Of a DNA stretch of 64,000 bases, positions 1-7,909 are shown one piece after another (within the stretch, counting starts at the first letter, position 1; every line of letters starts with the position of its first letter). The notes below the pieces were generated by a model, which searched no databases, was not told the DNA's origin, and saw only the letters and a program-made list of their open reading frames with translations. The DNA is taken from NCBI RefSeq assembly GCF_012395815.1, contig NZ_JAAZQQ010000002.1:186001-250000 (forward strand). The letters run 5' to 3'. Position numbers and translations under genes: made by a program. Source of the DNA: Roseicyclus persicicus (GTDB lineage: Bacteria > Pseudomonadota > Alphaproteobacteria > Rhodobacterales > Rhodobacteraceae).

Positions 1-93
1 GACTGGACGCCGCTGCAGGACCGCTGGGAGCTGTTTCCCGAGGACATCGACCCGGACGAGCCCTGGGCGTTCCGCAACGTGCTGGCGAGCTGA
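1..93 (+). CDS. C-terminal end of a gene cut by the window edge (possibly homospermidine synthase)
   Basis: Only the last 30 codons are present, in frame 1, ending in TGA at 91-93. The tail reads DWTPLQDRWELFPED followed by IDPDEPWAFRNVLAS. From memory, homospermidine synthases of alphaproteobacteria end in a similar pattern (DWTPL, a run of acidic residues, then DPWxFxN), which makes that the best guess. Nothing catalytic is visible in so short a piece, so the identity is an inference. The next gene starts 175 bp downstream and is probably separately transcribed. Confidence 0.35.
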   Translation, partial: DWTPLQDRWELFPEDIDPDEPWAFRNVLAS

Positions 94-166
94 GGGCCGG
101 CTCCTCGGTGCCCTCGTCGCCGGGACGGCGGCGCGACAGGCGGGCCGCGCGCGTGCTCCGGGCGTT

Positions 167-199
167 GCTCCCGAAGGGCGTATTTTGGGAAAGATGAAG
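167..199 (+). repeat. 33-bp intergenic repeat, copy 1
   Basis: The stretch starts gctcccgaagggcgtatttt and ends ggaaagatgaag. It recurs at 19894-19926 with 32 of 33 bases identical. The copy lies 70 bp upstream of the MFS transporter. Its ATG (194-196) opens a 21-codon frame that closes at TAA 257-259, just before the transporter start. A short cccgaaggg dyad sits inside it. Function is unknown; I recall similar strings as frequent in intergenic DNA of this bacterial family, which I could not check. Confidence 0.75.
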
Positions 200-268
200 C
201 AGCGGTCTGTGCGCTGCCGCACCGTCGCGTCGATGGACGGGGGCGGGAAAGCGGCGTAAGGGCGAGGG

Positions 269-1516
269 ATGGCACTTGGCGATACCCTCAGGACGCTGTC
301 CCTTGCGGAGGCGGAGCGGCTGCCCCTCTGGCGGCGGCCGGTGGCGCTTCTGGCGCTGATGGCCTTTGCCATGCCGGTCGCCTTCGCGACCTGGTCAGCG
401 CTGCTGAACAACTTCGTCATCGAGATGGCGGGCTTCGACGGGGCCGACATCGGCTGGCTGCACACGGTGCGCGAGATCCCCGGGTTCCTGGCCATCGGGG
501 TGATCCTGTTGATCCTGTTCATCCGCGAGCAGGTGCTGGCGCTGGTGTCGCTGGTGCTGCTGGGGGTGGCGACCGCGTTGACGGCGCAGTTCCCGACGTT
601 GGGCGGGCTCTTGTTCGTGACGCTGCTGAGCTCGATCGGGTTCCACTACTACGAGACGGTGAACCAGTCGCTGCAGCTGCAGTGGATCGACAAGAAGAAG
701 GCCCCGCAGACGCTGGGCTGGCTGTTGTCGGTGGGGTCGGGGGCGACGCTCCTGGCCTATGCGCTGATCGTGGTGACCTGGCGCGCCTATGACCTGAGCT
801 ACGATTTCGTCTACTGGGTCGCGGGCGGGGTGACGGCGGCCATCGCGGTGGTCTGCTTCTTCGCCTTTCCGCAGTTCGAGAGCCCGAACCCGCAGACCAA
901 GAAGATGGTGCTGCGCCGGCGCTACTGGCTCTACTACGCGCTGCAGTTCATGTCGGGGGCGCGGCGGCAGATCTTCGTCGTCTTCGCGGCCTTCATGATG
1001 GTCGAGCGCTACGGCTTCGACGTGCACCAGATCACGGCGCTGTTCATGGGCACGCTCCTGGCCAACATGATCGCCGCGCCGTTCCTCGGCGCGATCGTGG
1101 CGCGGTTCGGCGAGCGGCTGGCGCTGGTGGTGGAATACGCCGGGCTGGGCGTGATCTTCCTGCTCTACGCGGGGCTCTACATCTACGACTGGGGCCCGTG
1201 GGTGGCCGGGGCGCTCTACGTGCTGAACCACCTGTTCTTCGCGCTGGCGCTGGCCATCAAGACCTATTTCCAGAAGATCGCCGATCCGGGCGACATCGCC
1301 CCCACCGCCGCCGTGGCCTTCACCATCAACCACATCGCGGCGGTGTTCCTGCCGGCCGCGCTGGGCTACCTGTGGCTGACCTCGCCGACCTCGGTGTTCC
1401 TGCTGGCCGCCGGCATGGCCGGGATCTCGCTGCTGCTGTCGCTGCTGGTGCCGCGGCACCCCGAGCCGGGCAACGAGACGGTGCTGGTCCGGCCCGCGCC
1501 CGCGCCCGCCGAGTAG
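269..1516 (+). CDS. Major facilitator superfamily (MFS) transporter
   Basis: The 415-residue protein has about twelve hydrophobic segments, in two sets of six separated by a charged loop near residues 205-220 (QTKKMVLRRR), which is the usual MFS layout. It should sit in the inner membrane and move a small solute; the substrate cannot be read from the sequence. The start at 269 follows an aaggg stretch ending 6 nt upstream. The C-terminus is a short Pro/Ala tail. The next gene, prmA, begins 71 bp later on the same strand. The fold assignment is firm, the function is not. Confidence 0.8.
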   Translation: MALGDTLRTLSLAEAERLPLWRRPVALLALMAFAMPVAFATWSALLNNFVIEMAGFDGADIGWLHTVREIPGFLAIGVILLILFIREQVLALVSLVLLGVATALTAQFPTLGGLLFVTLLSSIGFHYYETVNQSLQLQWIDKKKAPQTLGWLLSVGSGATLLAYALIVVTWRAYDLSYDFVYWVAGGVTAAIAVVCFFAFPQFESPNPQTKKMVLRRRYWLYYALQFMSGARRQIFVVFAAFMMVERYGFDVHQITALFMGTLLANMIAAPFLGAIVARFGERLALVVEYAGLGVIFLLYAGLYIYDWGPWVAGALYVLNHLFFALALAIKTYFQKIADPGDIAPTAAVAFTINHIAAVFLPAALGYLWLTSPTSVFLLAAGMAGISLLLSLLVPRHPEPGNETVLVRPAPAPAE

Positions 1517-1587
1517 CGCGCCCGTTGCCAAGCGCCCGCCAAGGGCGTAGTCCGCGCAGGACACGCGACCGCGACGGAGCCCGACCG

Positions 1588-2454
1588 ATGACCACCTGGA
1601 CCGCCCTGACCACGCTGGCCGACAAGGCGCAGGCCGAGGCGCTCGGCGCCGCGCTCGAGGAGCTGGAGCCCGAGCCGACCGGGGTGGGCGTGTTCGAGAT
1701 GGAGGACGGCTCGGGTCTGTTCGAGGTCGGCGGCTACTTCACCGAGGCGCCCGACGACATCGCGCTGGCGATCCTGGCCGCGGCCCATGGCGCGAGGCCC
1801 TTCACCGTGTCCGAGGTGCCCGAGACCGACTGGGTCGCCCATGTCCGCCGCGAGCTGCACCCGGTCGAGGCCGGGCGCTTCTTCGTCTACGGATCACACG
1901 ACGCCGACCGGCTGCCCGGCGACCGGATCGGCCTGCTGATCGAGGCCGCGATGGCCTTCGGCACCGGGCATCACGGGACCACCAAGGGCTGTTTGGAAGC
2001 CGTGGACAGATTGTTGACGGCCGGCTTCACCCCCCGAAATGTGGCGGATGTTGGATGCGGGACGGCGGTGCTCGCCATCGCCGCGGCCAAGGTGCTGGAC
2101 GGCCCGGTGATCGCCTCGGACATCGACCCGGTGGCGGTCGACGTGGCCCGCGCCAACGTCGCGGCGAACGGCGTGGAGGGGCGGGTGGCCTGCGTCGAGG
2201 CGGCCGGGTTCGACCACCCGGAGCTGGACCGGAACGCCCCCTATGACCTTGTTTTCGCTAATATTCTCAAGGGGCCTCTGGTGGAGCTTGCGCCCGACAT
2301 GGCGCCGCGCGTCGCGCCGGGCGGGCGGGTCATCCTGTCGGGCATCCTGACGCCCCAGGCCGACGACGTGATCGCCGCCTACACGGCCCAGGGCTTCGCC
2401 CTCGAACACCGCCGGGAGATCGGCGAGTGGACCACCCTGACGCTGCGCCGCTAG
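1588..2454 (+). CDS. prmA: Ribosomal protein L11 methyltransferase PrmA
   Basis: This 288-residue S-adenosylmethionine-dependent enzyme would methylate ribosomal protein L11. The family signature AFGTGHHGTT lies at about residues 123-132, the SAM-binding loop VADVGCGTAVLAIAA at about 152-166, SDIDP at about 177-181, and the active-site motif NILKGPL at about 225-231. The length is normal for the family. I chose the ATG at 1588 because the protein then begins with the usual short N-terminal domain; the open frame upstream is a shadow of the MFS gene. Codons 135-160 and 221-232 use unusually many A/T-ending and otherwise rare triplets. Confidence 0.95.
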   Translation: MTTWTALTTLADKAQAEALGAALEELEPEPTGVGVFEMEDGSGLFEVGGYFTEAPDDIALAILAAAHGARPFTVSEVPETDWVAHVRRELHPVEAGRFFVYGSHDADRLPGDRIGLLIEAAMAFGTGHHGTTKGCLEAVDRLLTAGFTPRNVADVGCGTAVLAIAAAKVLDGPVIASDIDPVAVDVARANVAANGVEGRVACVEAAGFDHPELDRNAPYDLVFANILKGPLVELAPDMAPRVAPGGRVILSGILTPQADDVIAAYTAQGFALEHRREIGEWTTLTLRR

Positions 2455-2567
2455 GGCGGGGAGGGGCCGGGCCGCGTCCCAGTTCCGCCGCATTTCGCTC
2501 GCATTTCGTCACAGTTTTTGCTAATTCAGACCTTGGTGGGGGCGACGAGTCATGAACGAGTTGCCCG

Positions 2568-2954
2568 ATGAATCAGGACTATCCGAACTTCCAGGCCCGC
2601 GTTGGACGTATTGAACGTGCCCGGCGCAACCGCGTCGAGGGTGAGTTCGTACTCCAGTCGAACGGTCTGCTCGTGCCCAAACACCGCAGCCTGCGCTTCC
2701 GGTTCCCGTTCCGCGGCCTTCTGGCCGCCTTCGTGATTGCCGTGGCGGTCAAGGCGTATCTGATCTGGTTCCTTGGCCTCGACCTGTACCAGGCCGAGGT
2801 GACGGAATTGCTCAACGGCACCAGCTTCCAGCAGGCCGCCGCGCGCATCCTGATGCCCGACCAGATGACCATGTGGGTGGTCGACCGCTACGACTGGATC
2901 GCCGAGCAGGTCACCACCTGGCGCGCGACGCTGGCGACCGGCGCCGAGGGCTGA
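2568..2954 (+). CDS. Small membrane protein of unknown function
   Basis: The predicted product has 128 residues. The N-terminal 45 residues are basic and cytoplasmic-looking, followed by a hydrophobic helix at about 48-68 (FRGLLAAFVIAVAVKAYLIWFLG) and a soluble C-terminal part with two Trp residues. No family is recognised. The gene stands alone between prmA and a strong bidirectional terminator at 2984-3012. No convincing Shine-Dalgarno sequence precedes the ATG, but the frame is well conserved in composition (G/C-rich third positions) and ends just before the terminator, which supports it as real. Confidence 0.7.
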   Translation: MNQDYPNFQARVGRIERARRNRVEGEFVLQSNGLLVPKHRSLRFRFPFRGLLAAFVIAVAVKAYLIWFLGLDLYQAEVTELLNGTSFQQAAARILMPDQMTMWVVDRYDWIAEQVTTWRATLATGAEG

Positions 2955-2983
2955 CACCGCAACGCGGTCCGCGCAATGAAAAA

Positions 2984-3012
2984 GGGCGCTCCCGATCGCA
3001 TCGGGAGCGCCC
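2984..3012. terminator. Bidirectional intrinsic terminator
   Basis: A perfect hairpin has 13-bp arms (gggcgctcccgat / atcgggagcgccc) and a 3-nt loop. On the minus strand it is followed by TTTTTC and on the plus strand by TTTGTCTT. It separates the convergent 2568-2954 and DUF1127 genes, and serves the minus-strand gene best. Confidence 0.93.
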
Positions 3013-3046
3013 TTTGTCTTGGTCCGCGGTGGCGGCCCGTCCGCGG

Positions 3047-3253
3047 TCAGCGGCGGGTGAAGGTGCCGCGGGCGATCTCTTCGATGTCGCCGCGCACCAG
3101 GCCCAGGTCGTCGAGCTCGCGGTCCGACAGCGCCGAGAGGCTCTTGCGGGTCACGCGGGCATCGTTCCAGGCGGCGATGCGGCCGACGAGGTCGGCAACA
3201 TAGCGGGAGGCGCCGAAGCCGGCGCCGAGGGGGCGGTTCGTCATGGTGGCCAT
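3047..3253 (-). CDS. DUF1127 family small basic protein
   Basis: This 68-residue protein ends with the DUF1127 pattern: Trp29-Asn30, then SLSALSDRELDDLGLVRGDI and IEEIARG. DUF1127 (YjiS-like) proteins are small Arg-rich proteins of alphaproteobacteria, some of which act in RNA and phosphate or carbon metabolism; which role applies here cannot be told. The ATG at 3253 is preceded by GGAGACGACCCG, giving a Shine-Dalgarno sequence at good spacing. An alternative Met lies three codons later. A sigma-70-like promoter and a dyad lie upstream, and a strong terminator follows the stop. Confidence 0.88.
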   Translation of the reverse strand: MATMTNRPLGAGFGASRYVADLVGRIAAWNDARVTRKSLSALSDRELDDLGLVRGDIEEIARGTFTRR

Positions 3254-3326
3254 CGGGTCGTCTCCTGTCCGATCGTCGGTTGAAGGGCATGGGTGCCTGC
3301 GTTTTGTGCACCCTGCGAACACGCCG

Positions 3327-3355
3327 CATCTAGAGAGCCGGAAAGCGTCGGGCAA
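3327..3355 (-). promoter_or_regulatory. Candidate sigma-70 promoter of the DUF1127 gene
   Basis: Read on the minus strand, TTGCCC (3355-3350) and TAGATG (3332-3327) are separated by 17 bp. The predicted transcript start is about 65-70 bp upstream of the ATG. Matches to consensus are partial, so this is a candidate only. Confidence 0.4.
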
Positions 3356-3365
3356 GGAGCATTTC

Positions 3366-3384
3366 TTGCATGGGTCACATGCAA
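3366..3384. promoter_or_regulatory. Inverted repeat next to the DUF1127 promoter
   Basis: Two perfect 7-bp arms, ttgcatg and catgcaa, are separated by 5 bp. The dyad begins 10 bp upstream of the proposed -35 box, which is where an activator would bind. A third half-match (tgcatgg) follows at 3389-3395. The binding protein is unknown. Confidence 0.45.
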
Positions 3385-3548
3385 TTTCTGCATGGCAGAA
3401 AAACCGGGTTAACAGACCGAAAACACAGGCAAAAATCCGCTCATGCGTGTCGTTTTCAGAGCGCGGAATGGCGCTTTTCGACGCCGCGTTTCCGACCTCG
3501 TCGGAAAGCGACATCCGGGGCCCCGAAACGGACCTTGGCCTAGGCAAT

Positions 3549-3563
3549 GTTCGCCTTTCGTGC
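3549..3563 (+). promoter_or_regulatory. LexA-like (SOS) direct repeat upstream of ruvC
   Basis: The sequence is GTTC-N7-GTGC, one mismatch from the alphaproteobacterial LexA target GTTC-N7-GTTC. It lies 65 bp upstream of the ruvC start. The ruv genes are SOS-regulated in many bacteria, which makes the placement sensible, but one imperfect site of this length can arise by chance. Confidence 0.35.
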
Positions 3564-3627
3564 TAGTGATGCAGAAAGGTCGCAGCAAGCGGCCGGTTTC
3601 GAGGCGGCGACGGGCAGGGACCAGCGG

Positions 3628-4131
3628 ATGCGGATCATCGGGATCGACCCGGGGCTCAGGTGCCTCGGCTGGGGGGTGATCGAGGCCGACGGGCCGCGAC
3701 TCAGGCATGTCGCGAACGGCCAGATCCTCAGCGGCGCGGGCGACCTCGCCGCGCGGCTTCTGGCGCTGCATGTGCAGCTGACCGAGATCGTGGCCCGCCA
3801 CGCGCCGGACATGGCGGCGGTGGAACAGACCTTCGTCAACCGCGACGGGGCCGGCACGCTCAAGCTGGGGCAGGCGCGCGGCATCGCCATGCTGGTGCCG
3901 GCGCAGGCCGGGCTGCCGGTGGCGGAATACGCGCCGAACGCGGTGAAGAAGACGGTGGTCGGCGTCGGCCACGCGGAAAAGCAGCAGGTGGACCACATGG
4001 TGCGGATGCAGCTGCCGGGCTGCGCGCCCGCGGGCCCCGATGCGGCCGACGCGCTCGCCATCGCGATCTGCCATGCCTTCCACGCGCAGACCGCCGGGCG
4101 GCTGGCGCAGGCGATCGGGGCGGCGCGATGA
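3628..4131 (+). CDS. ruvC: Holliday junction resolvase RuvC
   Basis: This 167-residue nuclease cuts Holliday junctions held by RuvAB during recombination. The acidic active-site residues are all present: Asp7 in IGIDPG, Glu66 in AVEQTF, and Asp138 and Asp141 in GPDAADA, the same positions as in E. coli RuvC. The start at 3628 gives the family N-terminus MRIIGIDPG; upstream codons in frame have no family counterpart. The gene opens the ruvCAB operon, and its TGA overlaps the ruvA ATG (ATGA). Confidence 0.97.
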   Translation: MRIIGIDPGLRCLGWGVIEADGPRLRHVANGQILSGAGDLAARLLALHVQLTEIVARHAPDMAAVEQTFVNRDGAGTLKLGQARGIAMLVPAQAGLPVAEYAPNAVKKTVVGVGHAEKQQVDHMVRMQLPGCAPAGPDAADALAIAICHAFHAQTAGRLAQAIGAAR

Positions 4132-4802
4132 TCGGCAAGCTGACGGGCCGGGTGGATTACAAGGCGGCCGACCACGTGCTGCTCGACGTGGGCGGGGTGG
4201 GCTACACCGTGCACTGCTCCGAGCGGACGCTGGCCGCGCTGCCCGGGGCGGGGCAGGCGGCGGCGCTCTACACCGAGTTGCTGGTGCGCGAGGACCTGTT
4301 GCAGCTGTTCGGCTTTCTCACCCCCTACGACCGGGAATGGCACCGGCTGCTCACCACTGTGCAGGGCGTGGGGGCCAAGGCGTCCATGTCGATCCTCGGC
4401 ACGCTCGGGGCCGAGGGCGTGGCCCGCGCCATCGCCATCGGCGACTGGGGTGCGGTCAAGGCCGCGCCGGGCGTGGGGCCGAAACTGGCGCAGCGGGTGG
4501 TGAACGAACTGAAGGACAAGGCGCCGGGGATCATGGCGCTGGGCGGCACGCTGGGGCAGGCGGCGGGCACCGTCCCCGACCCGTTGATCGAGCCGGACCG
4601 TCCGATCGTAGCGCCCGCTTCAAAACCGGCCGCGCCCTCCTCCGGTGCCGCGCAGGCCGATGCGCTGTCGGCGCTGTCGAACCTCGGCTATGCGCCGTCC
4701 GAGGCCGCCCGCGCGGTCGCCGAGGCGGCGGGCAACGACCCCGGCGCCGAGGCCCCGGCCCTGATCCGCGCCGCCCTGCGGCTGCTCGCGCCAAAGGAGT
4801 GA
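4128..4802 (+). CDS. ruvA: Holliday junction branch migration protein RuvA
   Basis: RuvA tetramers bind the four-way junction and load the RuvB motor. The 224-residue protein has the N-terminal OB-fold ([10 protein letters not shown]), two helix-hairpin-helix motifs at about 76-85 (VQGVGAKAS) and 113-122 ([10 protein letters not shown]), a Pro/Ala linker at about 140-175, and the C-terminal RuvB-binding domain ([11 protein letters not shown]). The start codon overlaps the ruvC stop by 4 bp, implying translational coupling. Length is typical, slightly long in the linker. Confidence 0.96.
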   Translation: MIGKLTGRVDYKAADHVLLDVGGVGYTVHCSERTLAALPGAGQAAALYTELLVREDLLQLFGFLTPYDREWHRLLTTVQGVGAKASMSILGTLGAEGVARAIAIGDWGAVKAAPGVGPKLAQRVVNELKDKAPGIMALGGTLGQAAGTVPDPLIEPDRPIVAPASKPAAPSSGAAQADALSALSNLGYAPSEAARAVAEAAGNDPGAEAPALIRAALRLLAPKE

Positions 4803-4843
4803 GGGGTGGCGCGCCCCGTCCGCCCCGGGCATAGAGGACCGCG

Positions 4844-5866
4844 ATGACCGAGCCCGACCCCACGCTCCGCCCCGAGGCGCTGCCCGAGGACGCAGACCGC
4901 GCGCTGCGGCCGCAGACGCTGGGCGATTTCATCGGCCAGGCCGAGGCGCGGGCGAACCTGGGCGTGTTCCTCGAAAGCGCGCGGCGGCGGGGCGAGGCGA
5001 TGGACCACGTCCTGTTCCACGGGCCGCCGGGCTTGGGCAAGACGACGCTGGCGCAGATCATGGCGCGCGAGCTTGGCGTGAATTTCCGCATGACCTCCGG
5101 GCCCGTGCTGGCGCGGGCGGGCGATCTGGCGGCGATCCTGACCAACCTCGAGGCGCGTGACGTTCTCTTCATCGACGAGATCCACCGCCTGAACCCGGCG
5201 GTCGAGGAGATCCTCTACCCCGCGATGGAGGATTTCGAGCTCGACCTCGTGATCGGCGAGGGCCCCGCCGCGCGCACTGTGCGGATCGAGCTGCAGCCCT
5301 TCACGCTGGTCGGCGCGACGACGCGGCTGGGCCTGCTGACGACGCCGCTCCGCGACCGCTTCGGCATCCCCACGCGGCTGCAGTTCTACACCACCGAGGA
5401 GCTGACCCGCATCGTCGAGCGCGGCGCGCGGCTGTCGGGCATCCCGTCGGACCCCGAGGGCGTGCACGAGATCGCCGCCCGCGCCCGCGGCACGCCGCGG
5501 ATTGCCGGGCGGCTGTTGCGCCGGGTGATCGACTTCGCGCTGGTCGAGGGCGACGGGCGGCTGACCCGGGCCATCGCCGACAGCGCGCTGACCCGGCTGG
5601 GGGTCGACTACCTTGGCCTCGACGGGGCCGACCGGCGCTATCTGACGCTCATCGCCGAGAACTACGCCGGCGGGCCGGTGGGGGTGGAGACGCTGTCGGC
5701 CGCCCTGTCGGAAAGCCGCGATGCGATCGAGGAGGTGATCGAGCCCTACCTCCTGCAACAGGGGTTGATCGCGCGGACCCCGCGGGGAAGGATGCTGGCC
5801 CAGAAAGGCTGGACGCATCTGGGGCTGCAGGCCCCGCCCGCGCCCGGCCAGGCCGACCTGTTCTGA
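4844..5866 (+). CDS. ruvB: Holliday junction branch migration ATPase RuvB
   Basis: This 340-residue AAA+ motor drives branch migration with RuvA. Walker A is GPPGLGKTT at about 60-68, Walker B is FIDEIH at about 109-114, and the sensor/arginine-finger segment [18 protein letters not shown] follows at about 151-168. The C-terminal winged-helix domain ([15 protein letters not shown]) is complete. The ATG at 4844 lies 41 bp after ruvA, and the N-terminus ([12 protein letters not shown]) matches the family. It closes the ruvCAB set; the next gene begins 11 bp later. Confidence 0.97.
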   Translation: MTEPDPTLRPEALPEDADRALRPQTLGDFIGQAEARANLGVFLESARRRGEAMDHVLFHGPPGLGKTTLAQIMARELGVNFRMTSGPVLARAGDLAAILTNLEARDVLFIDEIHRLNPAVEEILYPAMEDFELDLVIGEGPAARTVRIELQPFTLVGATTRLGLLTTPLRDRFGIPTRLQFYTTEELTRIVERGARLSGIPSDPEGVHEIAARARGTPRIAGRLLRRVIDFALVEGDGRLTRAIADSALTRLGVDYLGLDGADRRYLTLIAENYAGGPVGVETLSAALSESRDAIEEVIEPYLLQQGLIARTPRGRMLAQKGWTHLGLQAPPAPGQADLF

Positions 5867-5877
5867 GAATTCGATTG

Positions 5878-6741
5878 ATGCGCCTGGTTTCGTTCTGTTT
5901 TTCGCTTTTCCTGCCCATCGCGGCGCTGGCCGATGTCCCCCTCGGCGATTTCACCCGCTTCGACACCCGCTTCGGCCCGGTCGAGGTGGTCGAGGCGCAG
6001 GGCGCGCCGGCGCTGCGCATCCACGGCCGCGACATCGCGCTCCCGCAGCGGTCTGCGATCACCATTCGCACCGCCTTCGCGCTGGCGGAGGAGCCGGTCG
6101 ACTGGGTGCTCGTCGGGCAGGGCGGTGGTGGCGGGGCCTGCCCGCCGCCTGTCACCATCCTGCGCGTCACCGCCGGCGATGTCGCCGTCAGCCCGCCCTT
6201 CGGCGCCTGCGTCCACACCATCCGCGAGGTCGCGCTGTCGCCGGGCCGGATCGCCGTGCACCTGCCCTCGCCGGTGAACGCCGACCTGAGCCGGGTGTTC
6301 ACCTTCGACGGTGTGACACTGACCGAGGCCGACATCCCGCTCGACCCCGCCGCCTACACGGCCCTGCCGACGCCTGCCGAGATCGCCGCCTGGGCCGGGA
6401 CCTACCGGCATCTGCCCGAGGAACCCTTCGTCCGTGCCGCCCTGCGCGCCTATCTGGCGCAAAGATACGATGATCTGGGCGACTCCGCGCGCGAGATGTT
6501 CGACCGGATCGAGGCGGCCAGCGCCGTCCGACCCGCGCTGATCCGGCGCGGCGACTGGGTGTTCCAGACCGGCTGCCGCGCCCGGCAGTGCGACCAGGTC
6601 CGCGCGATCATCGGGGTCCGCATCACCGATGCGGCGGTCGTCGCTGCCTTGCTGGAGCCGAACGGGCGGGGCGCGAGCCTCGGTCCCGATCTGCTCGACC
6701 CCGCGTTCCGGCAGCTTGTCGAAGAACAGCGCCCGGATTAG
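5878..6741 (+). CDS. Secreted protein of unknown function with an Ivy-like C-terminal Cys loop
   Basis: This 287-residue protein begins with a signal peptide (MRLVSFCFSLFLPIAALA) and should be periplasmic. I do not recognise the full-length family. Near the C-terminus, GDWVFQTGCRARQCDQVRAI resembles the loop of the lysozyme inhibitor Ivy, in which the two Cys of a CKPHDC-type hexapeptide form a disulfide; the following hydrophobic strand also fits. Two more Cys lie at about residues 85 and 106. A lysozyme-inhibitor-like role is an inference. It lies 11 bp after ruvB and 9 bp before the next gene, so it is probably cotranscribed. Confidence 0.7.
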   Translation: MRLVSFCFSLFLPIAALADVPLGDFTRFDTRFGPVEVVEAQGAPALRIHGRDIALPQRSAITIRTAFALAEEPVDWVLVGQGGGGGACPPPVTILRVTAGDVAVSPPFGACVHTIREVALSPGRIAVHLPSPVNADLSRVFTFDGVTLTEADIPLDPAAYTALPTPAEIAAWAGTYRHLPEEPFVRAALRAYLAQRYDDLGDSAREMFDRIEAASAVRPALIRRGDWVFQTGCRARQCDQVRAIIGVRITDAAVVAALLEPNGRGASLGPDLLDPAFRQLVEEQRPD

Positions 6742-6750
6742 GTCCGCCGC

Positions 6751-7389
6751 ATGCAGCCGCTCACCCCCGACGCCGTCATGGCCCTGTTCACCCGCGCCGA
6801 CGGCCAGTTCCTGTTCGCCCGCTGGGGCCGCCCCCTCGTGCCCGTCGTCTTCGGCGTCGAGGACGCGACCGTCTCGATCCTGAAGGGCGCGATCGAGGCC
6901 GTGGTGGCGCTGGCCGGCCACAAGATGGCCGAGACCGACCCAGAGCTGGGCGCGAACCTGATGATCTTCTTCCTGCGCGACTGGGCCGAGCTGACCCAGA
7001 CGCCGAACCTCGACCGGCTGATCCCCGACCTGCCCGAGACCGTCGCCCGGCTGGAGCGGGCCGACGCGAACCAGTACCGCGCCTTCCGCTTCGATGCCGA
7101 GGGCGGGATCAAGGCGGCCTTCGTCTTCGTGCGCATGGACGCCGCGCTGGCCGAGGCGCCGGCCGAGACCATCGCCCTGTCCCAGATCGTGCAGACGATC
7201 CTGCTCTGGTCCGACACCGCCTTTCTCGGCACCTCGCCGCTGGCCGTGCTGTCGGACGGCGGCCCCGCGATCCTGAAGCCCGAGATCGCCGGCCTGATCC
7301 GCGCCGCCTACGATCCTGTCCTGCCGGTGGCCGCGACCGACCCGAGCCACGCGCTGCGCCTGGCCGCCCGTGTGGGGAGGGCGCAGTGA
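6751..7389 (+). CDS. Conserved-looking cytoplasmic protein of unknown function
   Basis: The 212-residue product has no signal peptide or membrane helix. It shows alternating hydrophobic strands (FLFARWGRPLVPVVFGV) and a central motif ANQYRAFRFDAEGGIKAAFVF. No family name comes to mind. It starts 9 bp after the preceding gene, and its TGA overlaps the GTG start of ybgC (GTGA), so it is part of the ruv-to-tol transcription unit. Its fixed place before ybgC hints at an envelope or acyl-metabolism role, but nothing in the sequence proves this. Confidence 0.72.
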   Translation: MQPLTPDAVMALFTRADGQFLFARWGRPLVPVVFGVEDATVSILKGAIEAVVALAGHKMAETDPELGANLMIFFLRDWAELTQTPNLDRLIPDLPETVARLERADANQYRAFRFDAEGGIKAAFVFVRMDAALAEAPAETIALSQIVQTILLWSDTAFLGTSPLAVLSDGGPAILKPEIAGLIRAAYDPVLPVAATDPSHALRLAARVGRAQ

Positions 7390-7796
7390 CCCACCTCTGG
7401 CCGATCCGCGTCTATTACGAGGACACCGACCTTGCGGGCCTCGTCTACTACGCCAACTACCTGCGCTTCATCGAGCGGGCGCGGTCCGAGATGGTCCGGG
7501 CGGCCGGCGTCGACCAGGTGGAGATGAAGGCGCGCGGCCTCGTCTTCGCCGTGCGGCGGGTCGAGGCGGATTACCTCAAGCCCGCGCGCTACGACGACCA
7601 GATCGAGGTGCGCACGACGCTCGACCGGGTGAAGGGCGCCAGTTTCGACATGCCGCAGGAGGTGTGGCGCGGCGACGACCTGCTGTTCCGGGCCCGCGTG
7701 ACCATCGTGGTGCTGGACGCGCAGGGCCGCGCCACCCGGCTTCCGGCGGATATTCGCGCAGCCCTCGCCCCGTTCACGGCAGATGTCGGCCCCTGA
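7386..7796 (+). CDS. ybgC: Acyl-CoA thioesterase YbgC (Tol-Pal associated, hotdog fold)
   Basis: YbgC hydrolyses acyl-CoA or acyl-ACP and is nearly always the first gene of tol-pal operons. The 136-residue protein carries the hotdog signature YYEDTDLAGLVYYANYLRF, with the catalytic Asp in EDTD and the Tyr pair, followed by FIERARSEM. The start is a GTG at 7386 overlapping the stop of the preceding gene; the family N-terminus (a few residues, then IRVYYEDTD) fits this start. tolQ follows after 113 bp. Confidence 0.93.
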   Translation: MTHLWPIRVYYEDTDLAGLVYYANYLRFIERARSEMVRAAGVDQVEMKARGLVFAVRRVEADYLKPARYDDQIEVRTTLDRVKGASFDMPQEVWRGDDLLFRARVTIVVLDAQGRATRLPADIRAALAPFTADVGP

Positions 7797-7806
7797 CAGA
7801 GAAGTG

Positions 7807-7836
7807 TTCGCAATCCCCCTTCCAAACTGGTAAACT
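7807..7836 (+). promoter_or_regulatory. Weak candidate promoter before tolQ
   Basis: TTCGCA at 7807-7812 and TAAACT at 7831-7836 are separated by 18 bp, each matching four of six consensus bases. The 113-bp gap between ybgC and tolQ makes a separate promoter plausible, but the match is weak. Confidence 0.25.
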
Positions 7837-7909
7837 CTCGCTCTAAGAGGCGCGCACGAACGCGCCCGCGATGATTTTGAGGCCGGGGCAGAGGAAGTCT
7901 TTACCAGTC

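Larger units (their letters stand above)
3254..3627. other. 374-bp intergenic region between divergent DUF1127 gene and ruvC
   Basis: This region is lower in G+C than its surroundings. It holds a minus-strand promoter candidate (3327-3355), an inverted repeat (3366-3384) and, near ruvC, a LexA-like direct repeat (3549-3563). Open frames running through it have no recognisable content and no ribosome binding sites, so I see no extra gene. Confidence 0.7.

Noticed and set aside
194-259. 21-codon frame starting in the first 33-bp repeat, a possible leader peptide of the MFS gene
   Set aside because: There is no ribosome binding site and no conserved content that I can see; kept only as a remark on the repeat.
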